A stretch of 64,000 bases of DNA from Sva-07 sp963793335 (GTDB lineage: Bacteria; Actinomycetota; Acidimicrobiia; Acidimicrobiales; Ilumatobacteraceae): NCBI GenBank assembly GCA_963793335.1, contig CAWBZS010000001.1, forward strand, positions 930,001 through 994,000, given 5' to 3'. The notes beneath the pieces are model-generated. The model worked only from the letters and a program-made list of their open reading frames with translations, was not told the DNA's origin and ran no database searches. Below are positions 25,286 to 33,100 of the stretch, piece after piece. Position 1 is the stretch's first letter, and each line of letters begins with the position of its first letter. A program made the translations under genes and the position numbers.

Positions 25286-26446
25286 TCAGGATGCCACGGA
25301 GATCTGATCGATGGCGGTCTGGATCTCTGCTTGCACCTCCGCGGAAATCGGTGCCGAACCGGCGGATGCCGCAGATGCGGCCTGGCCAGCATCGGAGCCA
25401 ACGTAGCTCATGAACGCCTTGACGAGATCCACCGTCTCCTGGCTGTCGTACTGCAGGCAGACGATGTGGTAGGAGACCAGTGCGATCGGGTAGGTGTCGG
25501 CGCTGTCGGGCGTGCGGTTGACCTCGATGGCGAAGTCGAACTCGCTCTGGCCACCGGTGCGCTCGGATGAGTCGACGATGAGGCCAGCTGCTTCCGGCGA
25601 GAACTCGACGAACTCGCCGGCCACGCCGACCGCTGCGGCAGGCAGGTCGCCGATCTGGCTGGCATCGGCGTAGCCGATCGATCCTTCACCGGCGTTGACT
25701 GCAGCCACCACACCAGAGGTCTGGGGAGCGCCTTCGCCGCCACCCGGGCCTTCGTCCCACACCTCGAGCGCCCCGAAGGTCCACACATCGGACGCTGCCT
25801 GTGCCATGTAGTCCGTGAAGTTCTCGGTGGTGCCGGACTCGTCCGAACGGTGCACCGGGTTGATCACCACGTCGGGCAGTTCGAGGTCCGGGTTGTCGGC
25901 GGCGATCGCCGGGTCGTCCCAGTTGGTGATCGTGTTGGCGAAGATGCCGGCGATCACCTCGGCGCTGAGGTTGAGCGTCTGCCCCTCGATCTGGGGGAGG
26001 TTGTACGGGATGGCGATCGGCGAGATGTAGTGCGGCAGGTTGATGGCGCCCTGGTCGCCTGCGCAGCGCTCGATCGACTGTGCGAACTCGTCATCCTTCA
26101 GCGCGGCGTCGGAGCCGGCGAAGTCGGTGCCGCCAGCGAGGAACGTCTCGCGACCACCACCCGAGCCGATCGGGTCGTACTCGACGGTCGAGTCCGGGTT
26201 GAGGCCCTGGAAGCCAGCCTGCCAGCCCTGCATCGCCGCAGCCTGCGACGATGCACCGGCGCCGACCAAGGTCCCGGAGACCTCGACCACGTCCGAACCA
26301 CCTTCGGTGGCGTCGGCGTCAGTTCCGTCCGGAGCGGTGGTCGCCTCGGGTGTCGCATCGGTGTTGTCGTCGTCGCTGCCGCAGGCGGCGGCAACGAGGG
26401 TGAGTGCAATCGCACCGGCAATCATCCGGCGCTTGGGAGTGTTCAC
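25286..26446 (-). CDS. pstS: Phosphate-binding lipoprotein PstS
   Basis: The extracytoplasmic phosphate-binding component. The 386-residue protein has a lipoprotein signal peptide with Cys22 in TLVAAACGS, a Thr/Asp-rich linker, then the PBP fold. Phosphate-contact regions are recognisable as VGAGASSQAAAMQGW and HRSDESGTTENFTDYM. GTG 26446 is the start: GGAG lies 8 bases upstream and this gives a compact signal peptide. An ATG at 26530 would precede the likely transcription start. First gene of the phosphate operon, under the PHO box. Confidence 0.95.
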   Translation of the reverse strand: MNTPKRRMIAGAIALTLVAAACGSDDDNTDATPEATTAPDGTDADATEGGSDVVEVSGTLVGAGASSQAAAMQGWQAGFQGLNPDSTVEYDPIGSGGGRETFLAGGTDFAGSDAALKDDEFAQSIERCAGDQGAINLPHYISPIAIPYNLPQIEGQTLNLSAEVIAGIFANTITNWDDPAIAADNPDLELPDVVINPVHRSDESGTTENFTDYMAQAASDVWTFGALEVWDEGPGGGEGAPQTSGVVAAVNAGEGSIGYADASQIGDLPAAAVGVAGEFVEFSPEAAGLIVDSSERTGGQSEFDFAIEVNRTPDSADTYPIALVSYHIVCLQYDSQETVDLVKAFMSYVGSDAGQAASAASAGSAPISAEVQAEIQTAIDQISVAS

Positions 26447-26517
26447 GCTTCGAACTCCGTTCGTAGGGGGGTGTCGTCTGTTCACGAGACGCCGACGGAC
26501 GTCGGTGCCAGGCGGGC

Positions 26518-26523
26518 ACGGTA
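26518..26523 (-). promoter_or_regulatory. -10 box of the pst operon
   Basis: Minus-strand TACCGT. It lies 9 bases downstream of the last PHO repeat, the spacing expected when a PhoB-type regulator replaces a -35 contact. Confidence 0.5.
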
Positions 26524-26532
26524 GATGCACCA

Positions 26533-26572
26533 GGTGAACTCGACCCCGAGGCCAGGTGAACCCGAGGTGAAC
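26533..26572 (-). promoter_or_regulatory. PHO box upstream of pstS
   Basis: On the minus strand three exact GTTCACC repeats start at 26572, 26561 and 26539, that is at 11- and 22-base intervals. Each begins an 11-base unit (GTTCACCTCGG, GTTCACCTGGC, GTTCACCTGGT), with one degenerate unit between the second and third. This matches the actinobacterial PHO box of direct 11-base units with a GTTCACC core. It sits over the -35 region of the pst promoter. Confidence 0.88.
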
Positions 26573-26580
26573 ACCTCACA

Positions 26581-26623
26581 GCGATGAGTGACTGCGCGTA
26601 CGGGTCGCGCGGAAACTCATCGC
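26581..26623 (-). repeat. 43-bp palindromic repeat, copy 3 (minus orientation)
   Basis: Begins 8 bases upstream of the PHO box. Read on the minus strand it has the standard left arm and CCCGT loop; its right arm is the most diverged of the seven. Confidence 0.85.
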
Positions 26624-26644
26624 TCGGAAGGGCAGGCATCAGAA

Positions 26645-26687
26645 GCGATGAGTCTTCGCGCGAACAGGTCACGCGAACGCTCATCGC
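26645..26687 (-). repeat. 43-bp palindromic repeat, copy 4 (minus orientation)
   Basis: Pairs with copy 3, start to start 64 bases, same orientation, loop CCTGT. It lies 18 bases beyond the ppk1 stop, so the pair separates ppk1 from the pst promoter. Confidence 0.87.
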
Positions 26688-26705
26688 TTCGCGGGTGGGG
26701 CGGGC

Positions 26706-28790
26706 TCAGGCGCGACCGGCGAGCTGTTGCTCGACGGTCCAGCGGTACAGACGCTCCTGCGAATGCGGTTCGAACGCGTTCGTCGGCCCGACTCGCTCCC
26801 AGTCGTCGTCGGGTTGCAGCTCCCATCCGACGACGTCGTCGGCCAGCGCGAAGTCGAGCGCCTGGTCGAGCGACGCAGTGTGGCGAGCATGCTCGATCGG
26901 CACCATCACCTCGACGCGGCGGTTGAGGTTGCGCGGCATCAGGTCGGCGGACCCGATGAGGTACACCGCATCGGAACTGGCGGTTGGCAATCGCTCGCCG
27001 TGCACCACGTTGCCGTGCCCGAATCGGTAGATGCGGCTGTGTTCGAGATACCGGCCGAGAACACTGCGCACCCGAATGGTCTCCGACAGCCCTGGGACCC
27101 CGGCACGCAGGCAGCAGATGCCACGCACGAGCATGTCGATGCGGGTGCCAGCCGCACTGGCGGCGTACAGGGTTTCGATCAGCTCGTCGTCGGCGATCGA
27201 GTTGCACTTGAGCACGATGTGTCCATCGGCGCCGAACGACGCCTCGTGCTCGATCAGATCCACGAGTTGACGACGGAGGTCGCGGGGCGCCACGAGCAGG
27301 TTGCGGTAGTCCTCCGAACGGCTGTATCCGGTGAGGTGGTTGAACAGCTGGGTGGCATCGTCGCCGATGTCCGGCGCGCAGGTGAGCACCCCCAGATCCT
27401 CGTAGATCCTGGCGGTCTTCGCGTTGTAGTTGCCGGTGCCGATGTGCACGTACCGGCGGAGCTCGTCGCCGTCGTCTCGCACCACCAACGCCACCTTGCT
27501 GTGGGTCTTCAGCCCGACCATGCCATAGACGACGTGCACGCCCGACCGTTCGAGTTGTCGCGCCCACTGGACGTTGTTCGCCTCGTCGAACCGGGCCTTC
27601 AGCTCCACCAATACGGCCACCTGAACACCATTCTCGGCCGCTCGGATCAAGCTGCGGATGATCGCGCTGTCGCCTCCGGCGCGGTACAGCGTCATCTTGA
27701 TCGACTGCACCTTCGGATCGATTGCCGCCTGGGAGATGAACGCTTCGACGCTGGTGGCGAAGCTCTCATACGGATGATGCAACATGACGGCGCGGTGTCG
27801 CATCACGTCGAAGATCGGCCGGTCCGTCTCCTCGGCGGCCATGATTCGCCCGGAGGTGACCGCCGGCCACGGCGGGTCTTTGAGGTCGGGGCGTTCGAGC
27901 TCGAGCAGTTGCCACAGGCAGCTCAGGTCGAGCGGCGCGCGGTGGAACGTGACGTCGTCCATCGTGAGGTCGAGTTCACGCACCAGCAGCTCGAGCACCT
28001 CGGCGCCGATGTCGTGGGACACCTCGAGGCGCACCGCCTTGTTGAAGCGACGACGGCGCAGCTCCATCTCGACCGCCTCGAGGAGGTCGTCGGCTTCGTC
28101 CTCCTCGAGGGTGAGGTCGGCATTGCGACTCACGCGAAACGGCGCCCAGTCCTCGACGATCATGCCGACGAACAGGCGGTCGAGCTTGGCTGCGATGAGT
28201 TGTTCCACCGGCAGGTACCGACCGGGGCTGACCATCACGAGTCGCGGAAACAGCCGCGGCACCTTCAATCGGGCGAAGCGACGGTCACCGGTCTCCGGAT
28301 CGGCGACGTTGACTGCAAGCGAGAGCGCGAGATCGGAGATGTACGGAAATGGATGACCCGGATCGACGGCGAGGGGGGTGAGCACCGGGAAGACCCGCTC
28401 GTCGAACCACACGTCGAGCTCGACGAGCTCGGCGTCCGTGATGTCGGCCCACGAGATGATGTCGATGCCGGCGTCCCGCAACTCGGGCACGAGGTGGTCG
28501 ACGTAGGACGAGTCCGCTCGATCGACGAAGTCGAGAACGCGCACCCCGATCTCGGCGAGCGTCTGTGCTGGTGTGCGCCCGTCCGGCGACGGCCGGTCGA
28601 TCCCCGCGACCAGTTGGTCCTTCAGCGCGGCAACTCGAACCTGGAAGAACTCATCGAGATTGGTGGCTGCGATCGCGCAGAACTTGGCTCGTTCGAGGAG
28701 CGGAATGCCGGGCTCCCGTGACAGTTCCAGGACGCGATCGTTGAAGGCCAGCCAACTCAGTTCCCGATTGAGGAACCGTTCGTCGGTCAT
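26706..28790 (-). CDS. ppk1: Polyphosphate kinase 1
   Basis: Makes polyphosphate from ATP. The 694-residue protein opens with the family N-terminus FLNRELSWLAFNDRVLE. It carries the autophosphorylated-histidine motif RYVHIGTGNYN near residue 450 and the second active-site region around HSRIYRFGHGN and SADLMPRNLNRRVEV. Full length. It is transcribed towards the phosphate operon but separated from it by two palindromic repeats and the PHO box. An 88-residue conserved-looking gene lies 43 bases upstream. Confidence 0.95.
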   Translation of the reverse strand: MTDERFLNRELSWLAFNDRVLELSREPGIPLLERAKFCAIAATNLDEFFQVRVAALKDQLVAGIDRPSPDGRTPAQTLAEIGVRVLDFVDRADSSYVDHLVPELRDAGIDIISWADITDAELVELDVWFDERVFPVLTPLAVDPGHPFPYISDLALSLAVNVADPETGDRRFARLKVPRLFPRLVMVSPGRYLPVEQLIAAKLDRLFVGMIVEDWAPFRVSRNADLTLEEDEADDLLEAVEMELRRRRFNKAVRLEVSHDIGAEVLELLVRELDLTMDDVTFHRAPLDLSCLWQLLELERPDLKDPPWPAVTSGRIMAAEETDRPIFDVMRHRAVMLHHPYESFATSVEAFISQAAIDPKVQSIKMTLYRAGGDSAIIRSLIRAAENGVQVAVLVELKARFDEANNVQWARQLERSGVHVVYGMVGLKTHSKVALVVRDDGDELRRYVHIGTGNYNAKTARIYEDLGVLTCAPDIGDDATQLFNHLTGYSRSEDYRNLLVAPRDLRRQLVDLIEHEASFGADGHIVLKCNSIADDELIETLYAASAAGTRIDMLVRGICCLRAGVPGLSETIRVRSVLGRYLEHSRIYRFGHGNVVHGERLPTASSDAVYLIGSADLMPRNLNRRVEVMVPIEHARHTASLDQALDFALADDVVGWELQPDDDWERVGPTNAFEPHSQERLYRWTVEQQLAGRA

Positions 28791-28833
28791 GACCGAACCG
28801 CCACGTCGTGCGGCTGCAGCAGTGCGACGCTGC

Positions 28834-29100
28834 TCAGACGTCGTCCTCTGCGTAGCCGAGGTCCCACTCGATGGTGATCAATTCCCGCTCGGCGTCGCGC
28901 ACGATCCGCTCGCGATTTCGCCGGAACTGGGGGTCGTCGCGGGGCAGCAGCACGAGGCGTGCGAGCACTCGGGCACGGAACTCGTCGAGGGCCTGACGAT
29001 CGCCCCAGTCGCCGTAGACCTCCCAGTGTGGTGCCACCGGTCCGTGGTACACGATGCGGGCATGGGCCCGCGGGGCCTGGGGCTCGACGACGTCGGTCAT
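28834..29100 (-). CDS. Conserved-looking small protein upstream of ppk1
   Basis: Eighty-eight residues, acidic/Arg-rich, no membrane segment, with a distinctive ARIVYHGPVAPHWEVYGDWG stretch and a helical C-terminal half (RRNRERIVRDAERE). I do not recognise the family. ATG 29100 is chosen because a TAGAGT -10 box lies 8 bases upstream. It precedes ppk1 by 43 bases on the same strand and is probably co-transcribed, so a link with polyphosphate metabolism is possible. Confidence 0.6.
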   Translation of the reverse strand: MTDVVEPQAPRAHARIVYHGPVAPHWEVYGDWGDRQALDEFRARVLARLVLLPRDDPQFRRNRERIVRDAERELITIEWDLGYAEDDV

Positions 29101-29108
29101 GACCGCCG

Positions 29109-29114
29109 ACTCTA
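29109..29114 (-). promoter_or_regulatory. -10 box for the small gene and ppk1
   Basis: Minus-strand TAGAGT, 8 bases before ATG 29100. Confidence 0.45.
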
Positions 29115-29173
29115 TCGGCGGGAACTTGCCCTGGTCGAGCGTGATGGTGCTCGCCTTCACATTACGGATGTGT

Positions 29174-29179
29174 TACGGT
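29174..29179 (+). promoter_or_regulatory. -10 box upstream of the first whiB gene
   Basis: TACGGT within GTGTTACGGT, about 150 bases before the WhiB start, implying a long 5' leader of roughly 140 bases. A similar GTGTTACGTT occurs at 57771 before the DUF805 gene. A second TTACGG lies 11 bases upstream. Confidence 0.4.
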
Positions 29180-29328
29180 TTTGCGTCAGAAGCGCTGCCA
29201 TACGTCCCCAACCAGCTCTTACCTCGACGCGTCACACTGATGTCATTGCATCTTTCGCGACGTTTCGGGAACCAGCGCCAGCAGCTCGAACGTCACAACA
29301 TCACCCCCGCATGAAAGGCCCATCGGCG

Positions 29329-29640
29329 ATGATCAACAAACGCTCCACCCGCTCCATCGAGACCATCGAGGCCGAGATGAGCCACGTCCCACACGATCCG
29401 GACTCGCCCACCGCCTGGATGGCGGACGGCAACTGTCGCCTGCACCCGCCGGCCACCTTCTTTCCGAGCGATGGGGTCGGCGTCGATCGCGCCCGCAAGA
29501 TCTGCAAGAGCTGTCCCGTCGCCGCCACATGCTTGGAGTTCGCACTCGAGGAGCGCATCGACCACGGTGTGTGGGGCGGGTGCAGCGAACGGGAGCGTCG
29601 CCGCATCCTCAAGCGTCGCCGGGTCGAGGCCACCGCCTGA
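29329..29640 (+). CDS. WhiB-family iron-sulfur transcription regulator
   Basis: A 103-residue Wbl protein that would hold a 4Fe-4S cluster and act with the primary sigma factor. Four cysteines at 36, 59, 62 and 68 (NCRLHP, KICKSCP, TCLEF) follow the Cys-x22-Cys-x2-Cys-x5-Cys pattern. The GVWGG turn is at 80-84 and a basic tail follows (RRRILKRRR). ATG 29329 has AAAGG 10 bases upstream; ATG 29311 is also in frame. Which Wbl subclass it belongs to is not resolved. Confidence 0.92.
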   Translation: MINKRSTRSIETIEAEMSHVPHDPDSPTAWMADGNCRLHPPATFFPSDGVGVDRARKICKSCPVAATCLEFALEERIDHGVWGGCSERERRRILKRRRVEATA

Positions 29641-29658
29641 TCTCCAGCGCCGACCATT

Positions 29659-29685
29659 CCGGTGCACCGGTGCACCGGTGCACTG
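29659..29685. repeat. Tandem array of the self-complementary octamer GGTGCACC
   Basis: Three consecutive units, the last ending in T, each a perfect palindrome, so the tract can fold in several registers. It lies 20 bases after the whiB stop, between whiB and the convergent tatA, where a bidirectional terminator would be expected. Confidence 0.5.
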
Positions 29686-29730
29686 CAGCAATGCTCGGCT
29701 GTTCGTCGAGCCGGCGTGCTTCAGGCGTGC

Positions 29731-29922
29731 TTACTTCGAGTCGTCGGAGGCGGCGCTCGATGCCGAGTCCGTGGACTCGTCGGGCTTGTTCCCCTCCGCG
29801 ATCCCGTCCTTGAACTCCTTCTGCGCCTTGCCGAGATTCTTGGCGAGCTTGGGCAACTGCGAACCGCCGAACAGGACGAGCACCACGATCAGAATGATTA
29901 TCAACTCGGGACCAGCTGGCAT
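29731..29922 (-). CDS. tatA: Twin-arginine translocase subunit TatA
   Basis: Pore-forming component for export of folded proteins. Sixty-three residues: one N-terminal helix (ELIIILIVVLVLFG), the hinge FGGSQLPKLAKNLGKA and an amphipathic helix with KEFKDGI, then a Ser/Asp-rich tail. No tatB or tatC is nearby. ATG 29922 has a TAGCGT -10 box 6 bases upstream. Confidence 0.93.
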   Translation of the reverse strand: MPAGPELIIILIVVLVLFGGSQLPKLAKNLGKAQKEFKDGIAEGNKPDESTDSASSAASDDSK

Positions 29923-29928
29923 GCGATC

Positions 29929-29934
29929 ACGCTA
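29929..29934 (-). promoter_or_regulatory. -10 box for leaderless tatA transcript
   Basis: Minus-strand TAGCGT, 6 bases before ATG 29922. Confidence 0.5.
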
Positions 29935-29991
29935 CCCCATCAATGGAACGAGCCACTGCGCGACCGTGGCAGGAATTCGCTCGATGGGCGA

Positions 29992-30291
29992 TCAGGCGGT
30001 GATCGAACTGCGGGCGACCTGCGCGCGCTGGCGGCGGATCCGGCGCCGCTCTCGCTCCGAGAGGCCACCCCAAATGCCGAACTTCTCGCCGTTCTGCAGC
30101 GCGAACTCGAGGCAATCATGACGGACTTCGCAGCCGCGGCACACTTCTTTGGCCTCGCGGGTGGACGCACCGCGCTCGGGGAAGAACAGGTCTGGGTCGA
30201 CGCCGAGACAGTTGGCGTAGTCGTGCCAGTCCGGATCGGGTTCGACCGGAACAGCGCTGACCGTGATGCTCGAGGTGGTGATGAACTGCAT
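29992..30291 (-). CDS. WhiB-family iron-sulfur transcription regulator
   Basis: A 99-residue Wbl protein with cysteines at 28, 51, 54 and 60 (DYANCLGVDPDLFFPERG, VCRGCEVRHDCLEF), the turn FGIWGG at 71-76 and the SERERRRIRRQR DNA-binding tail. Compared with the neighbour at 29329 it has the classical WhiB1/WhiB2-like N-terminus. Bases 30292-30463 upstream hold no gene and presumably carry its promoter; an AT-rich patch around 30370-30400 is the likeliest place. Confidence 0.93.
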   Translation of the reverse strand: MQFITTSSITVSAVPVEPDPDWHDYANCLGVDPDLFFPERGASTREAKEVCRGCEVRHDCLEFALQNGEKFGIWGGLSERERRRIRRQRAQVARSSITA

Positions 30292-30463
30292 GTGGAGAAT
30301 CTCCCTGCGGGCCCGGTGGGCATCGAATGAGGTGAAATCACGCGCCCCCGAGATCAGTGAGCGACAGCAACGTAATTACAGTGTCGTCATTCTGCCATAG
30401 CACAGGAAGGTTTCGCAAGGGGGGATTTGACCCGAACGTTCGCGAACCCGCAGCGCAACCGAC

Positions 30464-32476
30464 TCAACCGGCGCGGCGACCGCGGCGAGCGAGGGCCCGT
30501 TTGCCCTCCATGAAGTCCACCAACACGTAGTCGCCGAGGTTCTCGGGCGTCGTGAAGAAGGCGCGTCCGCGGTTGATCTGCGTCATCTGTTCGATGAAAT
30601 GACGCAGCGAGCCGTCGGCACCGAGTCCGAAGGTGTTGATGCGGATCTGCTCCTTGGTGCACCGCACCACCTCGCGAAGCGTCGCCTCGACCGTCTCGCG
30701 CACCGGCGGGTAGTTGAAGAACGGCATGCCGTTGTCCATGATGTGCGCCGTCGGCTCCCCGTCGGTGATCATGATGATCTGCTTGGTGCCGGACTCGCGA
30801 GCGAGCAGCTTGCGCGCCAGCGTGAAGCCGTGGTGCATGTTGGTGCCGTACACGAAGTCCCACGACACCTCGGGCAACTGCTCGGCGGTGAGGACCCGCG
30901 CCGTTTCGGAGAACCCGACGATGCCGAGGTAGTCGCGGGGAAACTGTGAGCTGATCAGGTGATGCAGTGCCATCGCCACCTTCTTGGCGGGCAAGAAGTT
31001 GTCACGCATTGGCATCGACAGCGAGAGGTCGAGCATCAGCACCGTCGACGAACGGGTCAGGTGCTCGGTGCGTTCGATCTCGAAATCGGATGGGTCCAAG
31101 TCGACCGGCGTGCCGCCGCCGCTGCGCCCCAATGCGTTTCGGATGGTCCGATTGAGGTCGAGCTGGAACGGGTCGCCGTATTCGTAGGGCTTGGTGTCGT
31201 AGGTGCGCTCGTGCCCCTGGCCCATGTTGGACGTCTCGTGTTGGCCCAGCTTGTCCTTGGCCAGCTTCGAGAACAGGTCGCGTAGGGCATTCGAGCCGAT
31301 CTTGCGCAACCCCTTCGGCGTGAGTTCGAGACGGCCCTCCTTCTGCTCGATCAAGCCCGCTTGCTCGAGCATCTTGGTGAGCTCGGACAGCCGCTCGAGC
31401 GACTTGGCCGCATCGTCGCCCATCAGGTCGCGCACGCGGTCCATGTCCGCTTCGGCAAGGGCGCCCGGACTCGATGCATTGCGGAGCAGATTCTCGAGCT
31501 GGTCCAGGTCGCCCATGTCCTGCATGGCCTGCATCGCCTGCTGGAACCCCATTGGATCCTGGCCCTCGAAGTCGTAGCCCTGATTCCAGTTGAGCTGCGG
31601 GAACATCTGCTGCAGATTCCCCGACAACTGCTGCATCTGCCACTGCAGATCCATGTCGTCCATCAGCTGATCGGACAACTGTTGGAGTTGCGCCCGCTGC
31701 TCGGGCGTCATCGAGTTCATCATCGCCTGCATGGCGGCCATTCGCTTGGCCATCTGCTCGAGCAGTTCCTCGACGCTCTCGGGGTTCTCCGGGAAGAAGT
31801 CGCCGTACTCCTCCATGAACTGCTCGAAGCCGGGATCCTCGCCGCGCTGATGCTTCTCGAGCATCTCGTTGAGCGAGGCCATCATGTCCTTCATCCGAGC
31901 CATGTCCTCGGGGGTCATGTTCTCCATGGCGCCCGACATCTGATCGACCATCTGCGACATCAGCTGCTCCTTGAGCTGCTCCATCAACTGGTCGAACCGC
32001 TGCTTGGCCTCCTTCGACTCGAAGTTGTAGGCGTCGAGTTCACGTACCCTGCCGGCGAGGTCGTCGGGCATCAGGTCGAGGCGCAGGTTGCGCTCGTCAG
32101 CGGCCGCCTGCGCGTTCTGCGCTCGGCGCTCGTCGCCGGAGTTCTCTGCATCGCGCCTGGCGTTGTCGATCGCGTGACGCTCCTCATCGATGATGTCGTC
32201 GAGCTGGTCCTTGATCTCGTCGTAGACCCCTCCGAGGTCGGAGTTCTCGAGACGCTGCTGACGCTCCTGCCGCAGCTGCTCCAGCAGCTCGCGGAGACCC
32301 TGCATCTGCTCGCCGTTGCGGTCCTGCAGTCCCTCCTGCATCATCCGTCGCAGCGCTGCATTGACATCGCCGTGATACAGCAACTCATCGGTCAACTCGT
32401 CGAACGCAGCGTCGGCATCGAATTCGAAACCGGTCTGGGTGCCGTCCCAGCGTGAGTACTCGAATCGCTTCGCCAT
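30464..32476 (-). CDS. VWA-domain protein (metal-dependent adhesion site)
   Basis: A 670-residue protein. A long helical, Met/Gln-rich middle (about residues 40-330, for example MEQLKEQLMSQMVDQMSG) is followed by a C-terminal von Willebrand A domain. The MIDAS motif is DLSLSM near residue 480, with later ITDGEPT. Proteins of this layout work with MoxR-type AAA ATPases as chaperone or chelatase-like pairs, and such an ATPase lies at 34044. ATG 32476 has a TACATT -10 box 6 bases upstream. Confidence 0.85.
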   Translation of the reverse strand: MAKRFEYSRWDGTQTGFEFDADAAFDELTDELLYHGDVNAALRRMMQEGLQDRNGEQMQGLRELLEQLRQERQQRLENSDLGGVYDEIKDQLDDIIDEERHAIDNARRDAENSGDERRAQNAQAAADERNLRLDLMPDDLAGRVRELDAYNFESKEAKQRFDQLMEQLKEQLMSQMVDQMSGAMENMTPEDMARMKDMMASLNEMLEKHQRGEDPGFEQFMEEYGDFFPENPESVEELLEQMAKRMAAMQAMMNSMTPEQRAQLQQLSDQLMDDMDLQWQMQQLSGNLQQMFPQLNWNQGYDFEGQDPMGFQQAMQAMQDMGDLDQLENLLRNASSPGALAEADMDRVRDLMGDDAAKSLERLSELTKMLEQAGLIEQKEGRLELTPKGLRKIGSNALRDLFSKLAKDKLGQHETSNMGQGHERTYDTKPYEYGDPFQLDLNRTIRNALGRSGGGTPVDLDPSDFEIERTEHLTRSSTVLMLDLSLSMPMRDNFLPAKKVAMALHHLISSQFPRDYLGIVGFSETARVLTAEQLPEVSWDFVYGTNMHHGFTLARKLLARESGTKQIIMITDGEPTAHIMDNGMPFFNYPPVRETVEATLREVVRCTKEQIRINTFGLGADGSLRHFIEQMTQINRGRAFFTTPENLGDYVLVDFMEGKRALARRGRRAG

Positions 32477-32482
32477 GACCGG

Positions 32483-32488
32483 AATGTA
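32483..32488 (-). promoter_or_regulatory. -10 box for the VWA gene
   Basis: Minus-strand TACATT, 6 bases before ATG 32476. Confidence 0.5.
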
Positions 32489-32522
32489 GTTGCTGCTCCC
32501 CCGCTTCGCTGCCCCGTACCCG

Positions 32523-32528
32523 TATCCT
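32523..32528 (+). promoter_or_regulatory. -10 box for the cyclase gene
   Basis: TATCCT, 7 bases before ATG 32536; it supports this ATG over the in-frame TTG at 32530. Confidence 0.6.
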
Positions 32529-32535
32529 CTTGATC

Positions 32536-33081
32536 ATGCGTGTCCCCCGCACGTTCGTGTTCGTCGATCTGTCTGGCTTCACCAACTACACGGCCGCGTT
32601 CGGAGACGACGCCGCCGGACGCATCCTCAGCACGTTTCGCGGCATCGTGCGGACGGTGGCATCCGAACGTGGAGTGCGAATCGCCAAGTGGCTCGGTGAC
32701 GGCTGCATGATCGTCGCCGTCGAACAGCGCGACGCGATCGAGTTCGTGCTCGACCTCGAACAGCGCGCCACCGACGTGTGCGCACCGCTCACCATCCGAG
32801 CCGGCCTCGCCACCGGGCACGCGCTGCTCTTCGAAGGCGACGACTACATCGGCTCGGCTGTCAACATGGCTGCTCGCCTCTGCGACTACGCCCGCGGCGT
32901 CCAAGTGCTGATGCCGACCATGCAACTCGATCGACTACCCGAAGGCGTGGTGGCCGAGCCGTACGGCGACGTCGAGCTCCGTGGGTTCCCCGGCCCGGTC
33001 GACGTGGTGAGCCTCTCCGGCGCACCGCACTCGGCGAGCCTCGATGCCTCCGACCTCTGGACGCGCTCGCCGTTCATCTGA
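32536..33081 (+). CDS. Class III adenylate/guanylate cyclase domain protein
   Basis: A stand-alone 181-residue cyclase catalytic domain with no sensor or membrane part. The metal-binding aspartates are Asp11 (FVFVDLSGFTNYT) and Asp55 (KWLGDG). Lys51 lies at the purine-selecting position, and Asn110 and Arg114 (SAVNMAARLCDYA) are the transition-state residues. These suggest an active enzyme. It is divergent from the VWA gene and followed 19 bases later by a GH1-like gene. Whether it makes cAMP or cGMP is not decided. Confidence 0.85.
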   Translation: MRVPRTFVFVDLSGFTNYTAAFGDDAAGRILSTFRGIVRTVASERGVRIAKWLGDGCMIVAVEQRDAIEFVLDLEQRATDVCAPLTIRAGLATGHALLFEGDDYIGSAVNMAARLCDYARGVQVLMPTMQLDRLPEGVVAEPYGDVELRGFPGPVDVVSLSGAPHSASLDASDLWTRSPFI

Positions 33082-33100
33082 CGAGCGACGCCAACTCCTC

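Noticed and set aside
26727..28721. Very long open frame opposite ppk1 (664 codons)
   Set aside because: Antisense shadow of a well-conserved full-length gene; no recognisable protein features.
31361..32455. Long open frame opposite the VWA gene (364 codons, Leu/His-rich)
   Set aside because: High GC and Gln/Met/Glu-rich coding on the other strand create it; it shows no domain and the VWA frame has clear motifs.
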